Source: Ampelomyces quisqualis (Eukaryota > Ascomycota > Dothideomycetes > Pleosporales > Phaeosphaeriaceae). From it: DNA of 64,000 nt. The position numbers were made by a program, and so were the translations under genes. Location of the stretch: assembly GCA_018398575.1 (NCBI GenBank), contig JAGTXZ010000024.1, positions 1,860,001 through 1,924,000 on the forward strand, written 5' to 3'. Below the pieces are notes generated by a model. The model saw only the letters and a program-made list of their open reading frames with translations. It did no database searches and was not told the origin of the DNA. Shown piece after piece: positions 31,858 to 45,205 of the stretch. Each line of letters begins with the position of its first letter. Position 1 is the first letter of the stretch.

Positions 31858-32859
31858 ATGGGCGTAGAGAAGGTTATGCTAAGATGCGGCAACGGCACCG
31901 ATGTTCCAAAAAAGCACGACGAGGTGTCCATGGAGTATACAGGTAAACAAGCGTTCAACATTCTGGTTCCTCAAATCTGACCACATATGCAGGCTGGCTT
32001 TACGACGAGAGTGCACCGGATAAGAAGGGCAAACAGTTAGTTGCATCTAGGACGCTGTGCTTGCATGTGCAGTAGTCGAATCAACTGGACAAGAATCTGA
32101 CAAGATACACCAGGTTTGACACTTCGGTTGGCCGCGGTGACCTCATCACACCAATTGGCGTCGGCCGTGTTCTTTTAGGTATTACGCGCACATGCCTCCG
32201 ATAAGTCCTGGACGACTGCATACACGCAATATGTTTCGTTTAGAATCACTGGACTAACGTTTCTGCATAGGCTGGGATGAGGGCATTTTGGGATGTGGGT
32301 CAAGTCCTCCTATGACTTTAGGCGAAAAGGCTACATTGACTTTCTCATCGTACGCAATACAGACTATGTCAAATGCTACACTCTTAAGACGTCGCTAACT
32401 CGGTCCTGCAAACAGGGAATACGGCTACGGCGAGAAGTGAGTTTGCTCTCATTGAGTTTGTGTCTCATTCGCCTCGTATCGTGGAAATTGCCTGGAGCTA
32501 CACACGAAACGAAGCGCTCAAGGCAAAAACTAGCAGCCACGCGAGAAATTTTTCGAAGCGTGAGGGGAATTTCACAAGCGCGTGGAGATTGGGAGAAACA
32601 GTAGAGGACCGCTTGGCCGGGTGCAAAGGGACCCGAGCCACCTTCCGTACTCTGACAGCTTGACGGATCACACCATTTACTGCTGCTACAAGCCTATAAT
32701 CGCTGACAGTTTCCTTTTAGAGGGTTTCCAGGCTACATTCCAGCAAATGCTAAATTGATATTGTACGTAGCCTTGAAATTGTCTGTTTCCAGACGACAGT
32801 AGGACTGATAGTATTGTAGCGACGTGGAGCTCAAGTCTATCAACGGAAAAAGAGCTTGA
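31858..32859 (+). CDS. FKBP12-type peptidyl-prolyl isomerase
   Basis: Seven exons (31858..31942, 31993..32035, 32114..32178, 32271..32349, 32416..32436, 32721..32762, 32820..32859) encode 124 residues. FKBP12 proteins catalyse proline cis-trans isomerisation and bind FK506 or rapamycin. Conserved family sequence appears only after splicing: EVSMEYTGWLYD, FDTSVGRGDLITPIGVGRVL, GWDEGIL, MTLGEKATLTFSSEYGYGEK, GFPGYIPANAKLIFDVELKS. The pocket residues Phe in RGD-L (replaced by Leu), Val-Ile-type GVGRVL, Trp of GWDEG and Tyr of YGYG can be placed. An insertion of about seven residues (GCGSSPP) follows GWDEGIL. The fifth intron is 284 bp, far longer than others here. All joins keep frame, and the last ends NGKRA before TGA. 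Confidence 0.88.
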
Positions 32860-35800
32860 GCGGCACCAAGCGGCACCAAGCTTCCGCAAACATGATTTCA
32901 ATTCACACGTCAACCGACGCATCAACCCTGGCACTACGACCATTCACCAGGCTCATTTCTCCTCTAAGCCAGCTTTTCGAGCATCTTCTTTTTCTTTGGA
33001 TACCGCGGAGAATCAACTGGGGATTTCAACTTGATCACAAGGTACCATCGCGATGATAGCATTCATCAACTGCTCTTCGTCTTCCGAACGGGTGCTAAAG
33101 TCTACACAAAAGTTTGGATGTTCAATTTCAGAACGTGGTTAATGTCTTTCTATTTAGACACATCATGGGATAGTGCTTATTTGGAGTGAACATACATTTC
33201 CTGGTAAAGCTAGGTAAAAAGCGGTTTCTGTAGGTATGTCATCGCTCCGAAAGGTGCAGAGAGTATGGCGTGCTGTGCCTCACATTTATTTCATTGCAAG
33301 ACATTTTATTCACTTATTCCGAATCGGACCTCTGTGCAACGAATTCAAGACCAAATCTGAGCCAAGTCATTAAAATCGCTCTAGAAAGGTCTGCGCCTGT
33401 GTCAATTGCGCTTTGCTAAACAATTTATTGTAGCTGCAGCAATATCATTTCTCGATGTATCTTCATCTAGGGTTGGAAGTATGCAGTATTCGAAGACCTC
33501 GTACATGCTAGCCGAATGCCAGACAACGCCCTCATTGCAATAACCTGGCTTGCATAGCATATGACGCACGCGCTTGAGCAATACGCTTCGATGAACGCAG
33601 ATACTACCCATGTCGATTTTCGGCCAGAGTAGGAGACACAGACGAGTCCTCTCTCACCGACTCTCCGCCACATTGTCGGCCACTGGCTGAGCTTCCGGCT
33701 GCGCCTCATGTCTCCCGCTCGGCGCTCGGTATGCCGGAGGAGCCCACCTTTGACGAATTTCGTCTGACGTAGCATCATCTGGGGCGGCAGCAGCGGTTGT
33801 GCCGTTGCGGCAGTTGAGATATTATACCCAGCATTATAGCCTTGCATGTCTGACCGGCTGGAGTATCGCCAAAGGTGCGGCATGATTTCCCTCCCTAACG
33901 ATGAGCCACGCATGCAAGAGAGTCTCAGCGCCTTGCTGTCCTTGCACAGAGTTACACTCAATTATCTTGAAGTCTTCCCTTCATGGTCTAGAAAGGGTTG
34001 CCGAAAGTCTATGCATAAACAAGGCTGGACAAACATTCTAATGGTGAACCTTTTGACACACCATCCGAGGAGTAGAAGAATCTGTTCGGCGCTGCCGAAT
34101 TTACGCCCCGCATGAGTATTGAGAGGCAAATGCCATATGACGCCTGTTGGAACCAATCGCTGGCTGAACATGCGCGCGGAGACCGAAGAGGATGTAAAGG
34201 AACAATGCCAGTGAGCGCAGTCACGATGCGTCAACACATCCGGGACCCGACCCGTTGACCGTTCTGACTCTGAGCTCACCGGTTACGGGCCGCAGGCGTT
34301 ACTCTTGCCGTGCCGCACTGCTTACATTCCTTTGCGGTTCAAGGTTCATGTTTACGAGCGCTACTATCTCAGCATGTTGGTCTCCTGTCCAAAGAGCGTA
34401 TGCTTGGCGTAGCGTACCGTCGGAGACATGTGTACATAATCGCTCTGGAGAGAGAGAGTGCATCATCAGTATGTCTGGAGCCATATAATCTCACAAATCC
34501 ATACAGAAGCACGGACATGTACTTCGAGACACAGTGTCAAATTATGAGTAATGAGCGGGGAAACATTCGGATCCGAGGACGAACCTCAACCATGCTTCCC
34601 CGGACATGATGGTGTGCCCGATACCTGATCATGAGGTGGCAGACGTATAGCATTTCTCATGAATTGTGCATTTGTTGGGCTGAATGGATGCAGGATCTTG
34701 CTGCATGTGGGTGGAGAAATGCAATGCACCGTGACATGCATTGCGTGTATGTGAGAACGTGCAGTGCTGTCTAAGGCGGCATACTAGACGTACCTTAGGG
34801 CAACTCTACTGGACCAAAACAGAAAAAATGGTGATGTGCATGTAACAAGGGGCGTGCTAATTCTATTTAGGCAGCTAGCAAATGACACGAGACTCATCAC
34901 AACTCAATAACCCCAATGGCCTCGAAATCAGCTCTAGTCAGATGCTGACACTGCTGCCCAACCTATGTGTCTTGTCCAATACTAAGGGCCGGCAGGCAAT
35001 CGCGGTTCTGTTGATTTTTCTCATGTCCATTCGACCAGTTAGCAAGCGAGGTACTTCACCGATTTATGCGCCACGGTGAGCCTCGACCCGAGCCGCTGGG
35101 TGGGGAGACCCAGAATTGTCAAAGCGACCACGGAAGAACTTCAGCATGACTCCGCGAAAATCCCCTGGGCGTTTCATAGTTCTCCTCTTGACGATATACC
35201 AAGATGTTATGAGGTAAGAAGATCTGATAGGTTCTAACGACATTTGATTTGAGCTATTGCCTACAGTGAAGTGGACGGGACCTCTAGGACGAAAGCAGCA
35301 GCATGGAACCAAAGGTGCGGCAGCAGCGAACGCCATCGCTGCCTAACCTTGAAAAACATCGCTTGTCTTAACTCCGCGGAACCTCGATGATTTATGATCA
35401 TACTGGCACCATCGGCAAAACGAAAGCAGGGAACTGATGGATGGCAGTTGTACATTTCAAGAAAATGGTACAACATCAACGAATTTGACCGCTTGCTCAT
35501 GATAAACAAAACGCTCTATGCTATGTTTTCAGTGTGTCGCGATGAGGAGCTACAAGTAAAGTCGCCATATATGGCTCACGAGCGTGCATCAAGTCCGGAA
35601 GTTGCTTCCGTAGAAGGATCAAGCGTGTCCGAGTATGAAGCAATCTCGGCATGCGCGGCTCTGTATCTGCACAAAATAGAGTGAGACATGCAGGTCATCA
35701 TTTTTGGCAAGCTGCTGTTCTGTAAGGTCTTGCATGTGGTCGATGTGTTCGCTCACTGCCCAGTCTATAGCGGGGCTGCAGTCTGCGGAACGCGGAGGGT

Positions 35801-38183
35801 CAAGCGTTCAAGCATGAAGTGCCGATGAATTATGTCGCTTTGGCATCCTGATACTTTGCGGTGGTTCATCGAGCAAGGGATCCTGCGTTTTATATCGGCT
35901 GATGTGGGTGGCATAAGTAGAGCTGCATCGGAGTGCTGGGTGCTGGTCATTTTCAACATGTAGCAGCAAAGGCGCTACAAGTAGGTAACGAAGAAAGCTG
36001 AATTGACTATCGCGAGTATGACTTGTTGTGTGATTCCAAAAAGCAGCTGGCTCCAATTGATCGTTCTTTGCAAAACTGTTCGAGAGCGTGAGGATCAACA
36101 TGCTCTACAAATGTCGTGCGCGAATATTCAGTGGTAAAGTTGAGTTGAGGTAGAGCTCGGGTGATACTTACGTTTGCGCTTTAGTATCTTTGACCCGGAG
36201 TATTCGTGATACATGGCAAGCGTTTCCGATTGCTTCCTAAAGCAAACCTTGATCCTGTCTTGATACACTCATCAATTAAGGCAATGCTTGGATATTGCAT
36301 CATTGCTACGCCCTTTTCGTGCCTTACCATCTAGTGTTCGTGAAACAGATCCCTTGTAATGGTCGACTGAATTTGCCGCTGTCGCCAACCAGTTCATAAT
36401 AATGACGAATAGCAAGCGTCCATCGCGATGTCGGGTTTATGCAGAGCTGGCAGTAGCGCTCTGTGACATGAACAACATTTCACTTCGGTCGGGCCTGAGC
36501 CATTGTTGTGGCGTCCGAATATAGATGTAATGAAGCGAGGTTACACGGAATTGATCGTTCTCGTTCTGTCTACCTATCCACGCGGTCAGTGACTAGAAGG
36601 CATGATTTGTTCGAAGAAGTCTCCAAATTAGGAGCAACATACGACGCCGGGAAGTGCCCAGGTGATACAGAGTACTTCGCACCCTCACGCAACCATGCGG
36701 AGATTCACGTAGCCACTTTGAGGGCGAAGAGGAATGCCGACGGCCAAAGATTATGCAAGGGAGGCTAACAAAGTCACGTGAGCTCTGAAAAAGGCTTGAC
36801 CCTTTAAGGACTAATCTAGAATATCCTTTCCTTGGTCAAGTTGCGCCAACGTGCCATGCCATGGTTGACAAGACAACCGAACGACCGCGGCAAGTACTTG
36901 TCAAGCCCGAGGAGATTAACGGCCACCCAGTCGCGCACTTTTCGCTCGGCAGACGACTTAGTCGCGATGCGATGGAACACGGCATTTACCCCTTGCGCGC
37001 ACACTTCGTAACATTGACACCCCACATCAATGAGCGCTATGATGCTGTTCGCGAACAGAATGAGCATCACCGAGAAATGATGCTCATTCACAGTTCCACC
37101 GAATGGATGATGGCTCTCTTGTCGGTGGGCACGGGAGATTGCATTTTGATATAGCCTCTTGACATGGGCCCAAGCCGCTGACGCGCAACTGGCGACAAGA
37201 AAGCTCATAGCCGGCCGCAAATTGATGGCACAAATACTTGTCTCGCCAACTGAGTGCTCCGAAAGCTTTGGCGCGGATCCCGCAAGCGAATGACGCTGAT
37301 TCGAAAGTCTACGGAGTATGGAACGCGCTTGCTAATGTCCCGGTAGCGGTGTTTTACTCCGTACTCCGTACGGAGTACCATGCGACGCAACGCGGCATGG
37401 GTCGAATAATGTTCAAGGCTCAGCCCCTATGTCCAATAAAGCCCCGCGCTGTCGGAAGGCAATTCTTCTAGGGCCTTCCGCAAGGCTCGCTAAGTGGCTT
37501 GGTTCATCTTGGCTGCATTTGTCGAGAGCGACGACGAGACCTTTCCAAGAAATGTACAAGCCGGTCGGCGAATGTTGAGGCCCAGTGCCAACACGTGATG
37601 ATCAGGGAGTTGGTGAGGCCTGGCAGGAAGCCCATACGTGAGCGATGAATGCGCTGGTTTCAGCTGAAAATCTCTCCAGTCGCACGCCAAACAGGAAGCT
37701 GACACTGATATGAATCTATGGTACCCCGGCCGTAATTTACCCAGCTTTCGCAACTTACCCGACGTGAGAAGGTTTAAAATGTGGCCAATACGGAGTAATG
37801 TCCTAACGATCAGGCACCGTGCGTGGCTGGTGAGCGCGCGCATCTTACTCGATTTGTCTTAAACACTTCATTCAGGGGTCAAGGATACTATCCCGTGCCT
37901 GTTCTCTGGACAAGCCACGAGGCTCCACGCAATGGGTAACGATTCGTTCCCAATGCTTGCAAGTGCCCCGGACTGCACATGCCAGCATTCAGCCGTCTTA
38001 TTTACTTGCGTCCCCCAAGTGTCTTTGCTTTGCCCCCTACCGCAACAAGTCAGGACTTCGTAAACCTTCGTTTCGCTGAACAGCTTCACTCTTTCAGGTG
38101 TTCAGCAGTCACTCCCTCTTCCGACACACAACGAGGTCTTAGCTTTTTCGTTACCAAAATCAAATCGGTCGTTTCTAGCAACC
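32860..38183. other. 5.3-kb stretch without a recognised gene
   Basis: Open frames on both strands (for example 33467-33961 minus, 35394-35684 plus, 36816-37220 minus) show no domain, no splice-supported extension and no family resemblance. The palindromic TACTCCGTAC/GTACGGAGTA cluster lies at 37355-37377 and another motif at 37789. This is probably intergenic or decayed DNA. Confidence 0.45.
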
Positions 38184-39071
38184 ATGCAGCTCACCCTCCT
38201 CACCGCTGCCGCTGCCGTGGCCGCAACAGTCTCTGCCAATGTTGGCAAGACCGCAGTGCAGCTGAATAAAGAGGTCGATTTGTCCAAGCCCAACGCTCGC
38301 GTTATCAACCGGTGCGACTACGATGTCTACGTCTGGTCCGTCTGGAAGAATATGGGATGCGGCAGCAGTGAAAAGGTCCATTTGAAGAAGGGCCAGACAT
38401 ACAGCGAGAACTACCAGCATCCCGAGGGCGGTGACCAGGGTGTTTCTATCAAGATTTCAAAGACCCCACAGTGCACAGGTAGCAACATAGTTCAGCTGGA
38501 GTACTTCCTCGAGACCAGGGACGACAAGGAGGGATTCCACTACAACTACATTGACGTCTCATACGTTGATTGTCTCGGTGGTGACTGTCCCACAAAGAAA
38601 GAAGGATATTATCTCTCATCCGGTACATCGTCCTTCCGCGCCATGAAGGCTACCTCTGACAACTCTTGGTGCCCGGTCCTCTCATGCCACGATCCGGTCT
38701 CCTGCGCTCAGATGTCCTACATCATGCCCGATGATGTTCAGACCAAGAGTTGCGACCTAGATGCTAGCTTGGACCTCTACCTGTGTGGTTCCGAACCCCC
38801 CTCCGACAATGACAATGAGCCTGCTCCGTCTGCGCCTCGCCCTACTGCCCACAGTCCTTCCACCACAGCAAAGGCAACCTCCACCGCCGCTGGCTACGAC
38901 GAGGGCAATGCTCCTGCTGTCACTCCCATTGCTGAACACAGCGGCAAGAAACACCATAAGGTCACAACTAAGGTCGTCTACGTCACAGCCTACGAATACG
39001 TAAACGCGAAGAGGGCAGAACACGGTCATGCACACGCTCACGCACGCCGTCATCAGTCATTCCACGCATAG
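38184..39071 (+). CDS. Secreted BYS1-domain protein
   Basis: An intronless gene of 295 residues. A signal peptide (MQLTLLTAAAAVAATVSA) leads into a BYS1 domain of thaumatin-like type: ARVINRCDYDVYVWSVW, KVHLKKGQTYSENYQ, GVSIKISKTPQC, NIVQLEYFLE and YNYIDVSYVDCLGGDCP. Cysteines fall at intervals typical of the family (SWCPVLSCHDPVSCAQM, KSCDLDASLDLYLCG). The C-terminal 90 residues are a Pro/Ser/Thr/Ala linker and a His-rich end (AEHGHAHAHARRHQ). BYS1 was first described as a yeast-phase protein of Blastomyces; its biochemical role is not established. It is secreted or wall-bound by inference. It stands alone, with more than 1.7 kb of gene-free DNA downstream. Confidence 0.9.
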   Translation: MQLTLLTAAAAVAATVSANVGKTAVQLNKEVDLSKPNARVINRCDYDVYVWSVWKNMGCGSSEKVHLKKGQTYSENYQHPEGGDQGVSIKISKTPQCTGSNIVQLEYFLETRDDKEGFHYNYIDVSYVDCLGGDCPTKKEGYYLSSGTSSFRAMKATSDNSWCPVLSCHDPVSCAQMSYIMPDDVQTKSCDLDASLDLYLCGSEPPSDNDNEPAPSAPRPTAHSPSTTAKATSTAAGYDEGNAPAVTPIAEHSGKKHHKVTTKVVYVTAYEYVNAKRAEHGHAHAHARRHQSFHA

Positions 39072-40789
39072 ATGTTTCAAACACGCTTATACATTTATGG
39101 GGCTGGGTCAGTCGTCTATAAGGAAAGGGTGCTATTGCATATCACCCACCAATAATTATGATACCTAATTTGCGATAGAGAAGTGACTGAGGAAGAGGGT
39201 GTTGAAACTCCAAAGTAACGACGAAGTGGACAGCGTCGCAGGTCAAATCTATTCATTCTTACCACAGCTATCGACCCACGCTGGCCATTGCTTTTGTACT
39301 TATTCGCTTCGTTTTACCCTCTGCCTACTACGCTCCGTACACAATCGAAAGTCGCAGCCGCTATCTGGAACAGGGCGCTACATTAATTGGTCACATATTT
39401 GTCTACGATGCCACGATATATCTCGGGGAATCATGGCCTCACTTTGGCTAGTGGATTACATCTTGTTTCTTCACCTCTCTTCATCATCGAGAGCATTGTC
39501 CCTCCCGCTCTACACTGAACGCACGCCGTCGTGTATAACTATACGTTCGGCTTGGTGTGCTATTGTCTCTTCGTAATGTAGATTCTACCACCTCAACTTT
39601 GCGAATGTTTGCGTGCCACGTGAGTGTGCCCAATCTCCACTAGACGCATGCGCACGCGTCGCACGATGCGTTCCACAACGTGATCACCATGCATCCACCG
39701 CGGCCAATCTTCAAAGGTATTAGGACTTGTCAGCCTATAGCGCTGATACTCGTTATTGCTATTTCCAGTGTCGACTATCTTGTGACGTCGATTTAAGGTC
39801 CGAAATACCCGCGGTGCTTGATCAACCACGCCACCTCCTTGCAGCCGTCCAGCCACGCGAGCAGAGCCGCATCCCAAGAATAAACGGAAAAAGTGGTACT
39901 AGCCTACACCAGCGGTTGCACATATTTTCTCGATGTAGGACGACATGCGTACGGTACGGCAAGCGTTACATTGTACGCGGGGCATGACATGTTACATCAC
40001 TATGATGAAAGCCGAACATCACTCACATGTCGTCCACATTACTACCATGGCTGACCTCCGTCCTGTGTGCAAGTGACAGCTGCTATGTCTGCTCTGGAGT
40101 GAGACGACCAGGAGACTAATTACGGCAGCCATGGCTGAACTGTTCAGCCATAATGTTAGTTCCCTGTGGTAGACCACAAGCTCGGTCGCCGATCAAGCAT
40201 CCAAAATGACTTGGGTCGTTCCATCTTCTCCTCTTAATATCAGGTTCAAGTTCAACGGTCGCTCGTAGGTAGCCAGCTGCAGGTGCCGGGTACCTTGCAG
40301 CAACCCCCACAAGCGTTGAGCCCAATAACAAATGCATGCATCAAACCTGCGTTCAACCTATGTTGCGATCGCACGACTTAACAACATCGTTAGGCGCGCA
40401 AAAGTCACGACGTAGCCCTGCCAATACCGATAGTAAGTCGTGTAGTACTCCGTATCGATTGGACTGTCTAGAAGTCATGCAAGGCGTTGTTCAGGTGCGC
40501 TTCCTCACACTCGACCATGTCAACCAGATGCATTTTCATTGACACCAACGCCTTGTGAAAAGCAATGATGCTGCAGTATGATTGCCAACCGAGTTAAGTT
40601 CCTTAATCAACAATGAGGTCCGTCTGCAAACGGCCTGGTATTGGAAGCCGAACGATAGTGAGATGATGATTAATATTTCCAAATCCTGCTATCCTCCCTG
40701 CGCGATAGTGCTATTTGTATTCAGCACCAAATATTATCTAGACTTCGTAAGTCGTAACAATAGAATCTTATCGTTTCCTGTCTATTTCA
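39072..40789. other. Intergenic, nothing recognised
   Basis: Short frames only. One TACTCCGTA motif occurs at 40446-40454. The minus-strand frame at 39593-39877 has no known domain. Confidence 0.4.
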
Positions 40790-43700
40790 TCACGGCCTTC
40801 GCCAGAACGTCCAGCGGAATGAACTACCGTTGTTCTTCACAGGGACATGAAACCCCTGCTTCGGCGCATCAACCCAATCAACAGCATTGCTGCCCCCAAC
40901 AACCTCAACTCCCCATCGGACTTGACCGTCGCGGTCTTTAAACCAGCCAAGCATGGTTTTAATATCTTTGTTCTTCTTGCACTCCATACCTTTCTCGGCT
41001 ACGAGCTCAAGCAAGTTATCGCTACCAGCGATCAGAAGAAGCATGTCGGCGATGAGTTGTACGTCGCGGTTCATGCAGCTGGTATATCTGCGTTGTAGGC
41101 AGAGGACCACAATCGTTGTGAATATGAGCCAGATGATGATGGCGGCGGAGAGGTAGGTTGCAGTCACGTTCATGTGCAGGACGCGGATGCGATGGGAGAC
41201 CGAGGCTGTGATGTTTCGGCTGGTGCTGGGGACAGGAATGCTGTCTCGAGCGATGAAAGCATCGTTGCTTGTGGATCTTCCAATCGTCTCCATAGTATTG
41301 TCGCCAATTGGTTGGTACGCAAAACCGCCCTTGTCGAGTGATAGTTCGCTGTGAACGAAATGCTGAAAGAATGTCTGGAACGTGCGATCTGCGTAGGTTG
41401 CGAGAGTGGTATAGTTAAGTAATGCCTCTGGATCTTTCTCGGCGAGGAGATACATCGAGTAAGTCATCAAGTCCATGGAGATTCCGTGGTTCTGGTCGCG
41501 GAAAGCAAATGCGTTGAAATCGGTACGCTCGTATACGCTGAGGCGTTCTTGTTTATCTGCTGTACCGAGCAAGGAGTCGAGGAATAGAACTCCAAAGGAT
41601 GTGCTAATGTTCATAGAGTCCGGGGAACTTACGTTCATGCCAGCCTTGGAATCGTCTTCGTGCTGGACGAACACGTCCTTCCACGCCTGTTCAGCTGCAG
41701 CTACTGTGCTCCCAATCGTGTAGGATACAATCTTGGCAGTGTCTCTGTCAAGCTTGACCTCTGCTTCGGCAGTTTCGATAACCGGTGTGCACCGAGCTGC
41801 CTGGATGCGTGGAACATCGGTAAAATATAAATACTTTCCCGTGGTGGTGCCCCGTGACATGTTAAAAGCTGTTCCGACAAGCCATTTGGTAGTAATCGGC
41901 AAGGGCCAGGTAAGATCTTGGTATGGAAAGTCAGGTGTTTCGGAAGTCAGGTCTGAAGGATAGACTGGCGACCAATAACCCATGACCGCTCGATGGGGGT
42001 CAGCTCTACTTCCATTACCACAGCATATCGCATCATAAGCCCTCGATATCATCGTAGTCTGCGATTCCGTCCCCTCGAATATTTGCGGTAGCAATTGGTA
42101 TGCTTTCGTCATGTCTGTTGTGTTTATTTGAGCCCATTCTTCGTCTGGATATATCTCGCCATCATTGTCCAGTACTTGGCGCTCGATCCAGGATGATACG
42201 TTTGCAACCTCTTCGATAGCTCTACAGTCCAGTCGAGCTCTTATAGCGGGCGTAGTGATTGTGATGTTTACCGAGGATATTGCTTTATGGCCAGCATCTC
42301 CTTGAGAATAACGCACACTGGAATCGTTGAAGATACCCGATACATCGACAGGCAAGAAACTCCATCCTTCTGCAGCCCATGGAAGCTCGGTTCCATTGTA
42401 CGAGTCTTGAATGCCTGCACCATATAACCAGTTCTTTGGAGCATCCAGGTAAAGATTGTCGAGTACGTCGACTGCGGGATTTTCTGCAGCGAATGCACCC
42501 GTGGTATTAACTTGGATGATCAAAGGTACTTGTCGTATTTCCAGATTACGCGGTACTGTCATCTGTTGAACGACATCTCGGCTCTCTCTTTCGAACAATG
42601 CTGACATGGAAACAGTCAGCACCTGGACCAAGACTGATCCTATGGCAACCATGAATAGCACCCAATGCTTGTTCCGTCCTGCTTTGATTGCTGCTCCCAC
42701 CCAAGACTTGGATCGGTATGTTAGGCCAGCTCCAGCATTGATTGGGGTTGGTCCACGCGACATTGGAATGAAAGGTTGCAAGATCCGGAATGTCGAGTCT
42801 AACTGGTCCCACCATAGTCCGGCTATGATACTGATTACTGTCGGGGCAATCGAAATAGGAGCGAAGCTGGAGAAGCTGAGACCAATGTTAGATATGTCAG
42901 CTTCGAAAATGAAGGCACGCTGCGACAGTAGCGAACGTCCTGAGAATGCGTTCAAGACAAGCACAGCCACGAGAATAAGTGCAAGAAGAATACCTAGTAA
43001 TAATAGCATGTGCACTTGAATCACCCCAGGCCGCCAATTGCGTCTCGGTTTAACCTTTGTCGGAGGATCTATTCGGATTTGTCAGCCCGTTGAAGCAGCA
43101 CAAGAAAACATATGCTATTTTACCGGTATTATCGTCCCCCTTATGTAGCTGGTTGTTCAAGCTGAAATACTTCTCGCTTTGTAGAGCGGTATACAAGTCA
43201 ACGCGCGATGCAGAGTGCAGGCTTCGTATTGTCGACGAGCGAGCCAGATGCGGCTTAAACATAAGAGCGAGGCCCACCGTACTGGCAGGATCTGATCTGA
43301 GATTGAGTGGTCGTCTTGTAAGTCGGGAACTCCAGAAAACAACCATGAGAAGAACTGCAGAAGCATAGAACAGCGCTGCAAGAGTGATACCGATTTCGGT
43401 CAACACCACCACTCGGCTTTCAACAATGGTGGCTTGCCCTCGAGTTGTGTCCATCGTCACGAGCGCAGGATCAGTGAACGTGTCCCTGATCATCTCCATA
43501 AAGAAGCGACTCTTCATTGATCCTACTCGCCGAACTAGATCAGGTTCGTCAAGTAAAGTAGTAATGTTGAAGCGCGAGAGCACACCGAGGAGCGGAGCCA
43601 TACCCGAGAAACCAGGTGGCGCAAATGTCGAGGATTGTCCAGGACGGCCATTCCCCGTACTTATACTATTTGGATCAAAGTATGATTTCCAGTCATTCTG

Positions 43701-45205
43701 CGTGCTCTTATCTTGGAACTGTGCAATGTTGATAAAGCTGTTGGGAATCTCTCGAAAAGCTTCGGAAGACTTTGACGCATCGCTGGAGACTGCTGCCGAA
43801 CGTCCAGACGTGGCAGTCTTCATAGTCTGGATTGACATAAGGTACTTGAAATCACATAGAAGTGAACGCATTCTGAATCCAGGGGCACGTTCATACGTGG
43901 CGTTTTCTGCGAGGCCTGAACCCGTGGTTGGCGAAACATCCGGCACCAGTGTGAATGGACTACTCATGATGATTATGTCGCGGCCACGACATTGATTAGA
44001 TGCGTTGACTCGAGACCAGACGTCATTCGCTGTCATGTTTGTGGTAAAGACCTTCCTGCCAATGGGCAGTATTGACCGAGCTGTAGGGATGAAAGTCGAA
44101 GCATCAGACCAGGTCATGCCACCATGCGCAGCCAAATCGACACCGGGATGTACTGATAGCTCGTATCTGCATCCATCGTTCGACTCCAGGACAAATGTCG
44201 CCATTGGTTGGGTTCCGTTGTAGGGGCCGTATCCAGCCTGAACGTATACACCAGAATAACGCTTGGCAACAATTTCCGCACTTGTCAGTGTCATATTCTG
44301 ACACTGGTATTGCGAATTTATGGTTGTTGTCTCTGCACCCCATGCACTAGAGGATGAGTTTAAATTTGGTCCGAATTGAGCTGCTTCAGACGTAGGCCAA
44401 AAAGGGAACGCGAGTGAAGTGTCATTGAGCCACGCAGATGTTGACACGTTCCGCATGACAGCGTTCATTGTTCGGTAGTAAGTTTCTCTCGTTGGGACCA
44501 TCGGAATTTGCGTGTTCGCTCTGGGAATGATCCTCGAGAACTCAGCATGTTTTGGCACCAGTACCTCTTCCGAAGTGAGCAAGGCAGACGACAGTGGCGA
44601 GATAGCCAGCAACGCAATGACGTTGATAAAAGCTGCACATATAAGAGCCCAGCTCGTGTGGCCGATTCGCTTCCGTCTGAAGCAAACGTCGATGAAGATG
44701 GACCACCATGCTCGTGGGGTCTGAAGTAGGGTACCGTAGGCGTTGGCGCCCCCTGCTGGAGCCTTCGCGAGCCGTGCAAATGGTTCCGACCTCTTGACAT
44801 CTTCGAACAATATTACAGTCATCTGTGCGTAGAGAACAGCGATGAGGGTCGGCGTGAAGCGCCACCCAAACAAAATGGCTGAAGAGCCATTATCTTTTCC
44901 GAGGCCGTGATTCTGTTCGGAATATATGCTGAGAAATACCAGTATACTGCCAAAGACTAGACCGAGAATGGTAGGTATAACCAAGTAATACCACTGCAGC
45001 GTAAATGGGAGCCAGCTTTCCTTCTCGAATGTAGAAGATTGACCTATCTGTATCAGTTTTTGGGTCTGTACGGAGTATTGGATAACTCACTCCCACTCTC
45101 ATGGCTAGCTGACTGTGTTGTCGACGCATTGGAGATTGCGGTAGGAATCGATAGTGGCTGAAGTTCGACAGGCGACACAGGGCTTCGAGTCTGTGATTGA
45201 GCCAT
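40790..45205 (-). CDS. DUF3433-type multi-pass membrane protein
   Basis: Exons complement(40790..43068, 43124..45043, 45091..45205) give 1437 residues. The protein has two related modules. Each opens with membrane segments and a DUF3433-like motif: FEDVKRSEPFARLAKAPAGG in the first and STFRILQPFIPMSRGPTPIN in the second. Each then has a long extracytoplasmic region with many N-glycosylation sites (NVSTSAWLNDTS, NMSRGTT, NITASVS) and a closing membrane helix. Function of the family is unknown. The two large open frames are joined by a 55-bp intron that yields KGDDNTDPPTKVKPRRNWRP, so they are one gene. The first intron, 47 bp, holds a TACGGAGTA motif. The start at MAQSQTRSPVSPVE precedes the first membrane span by about 45 residues. 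Confidence 0.88.
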
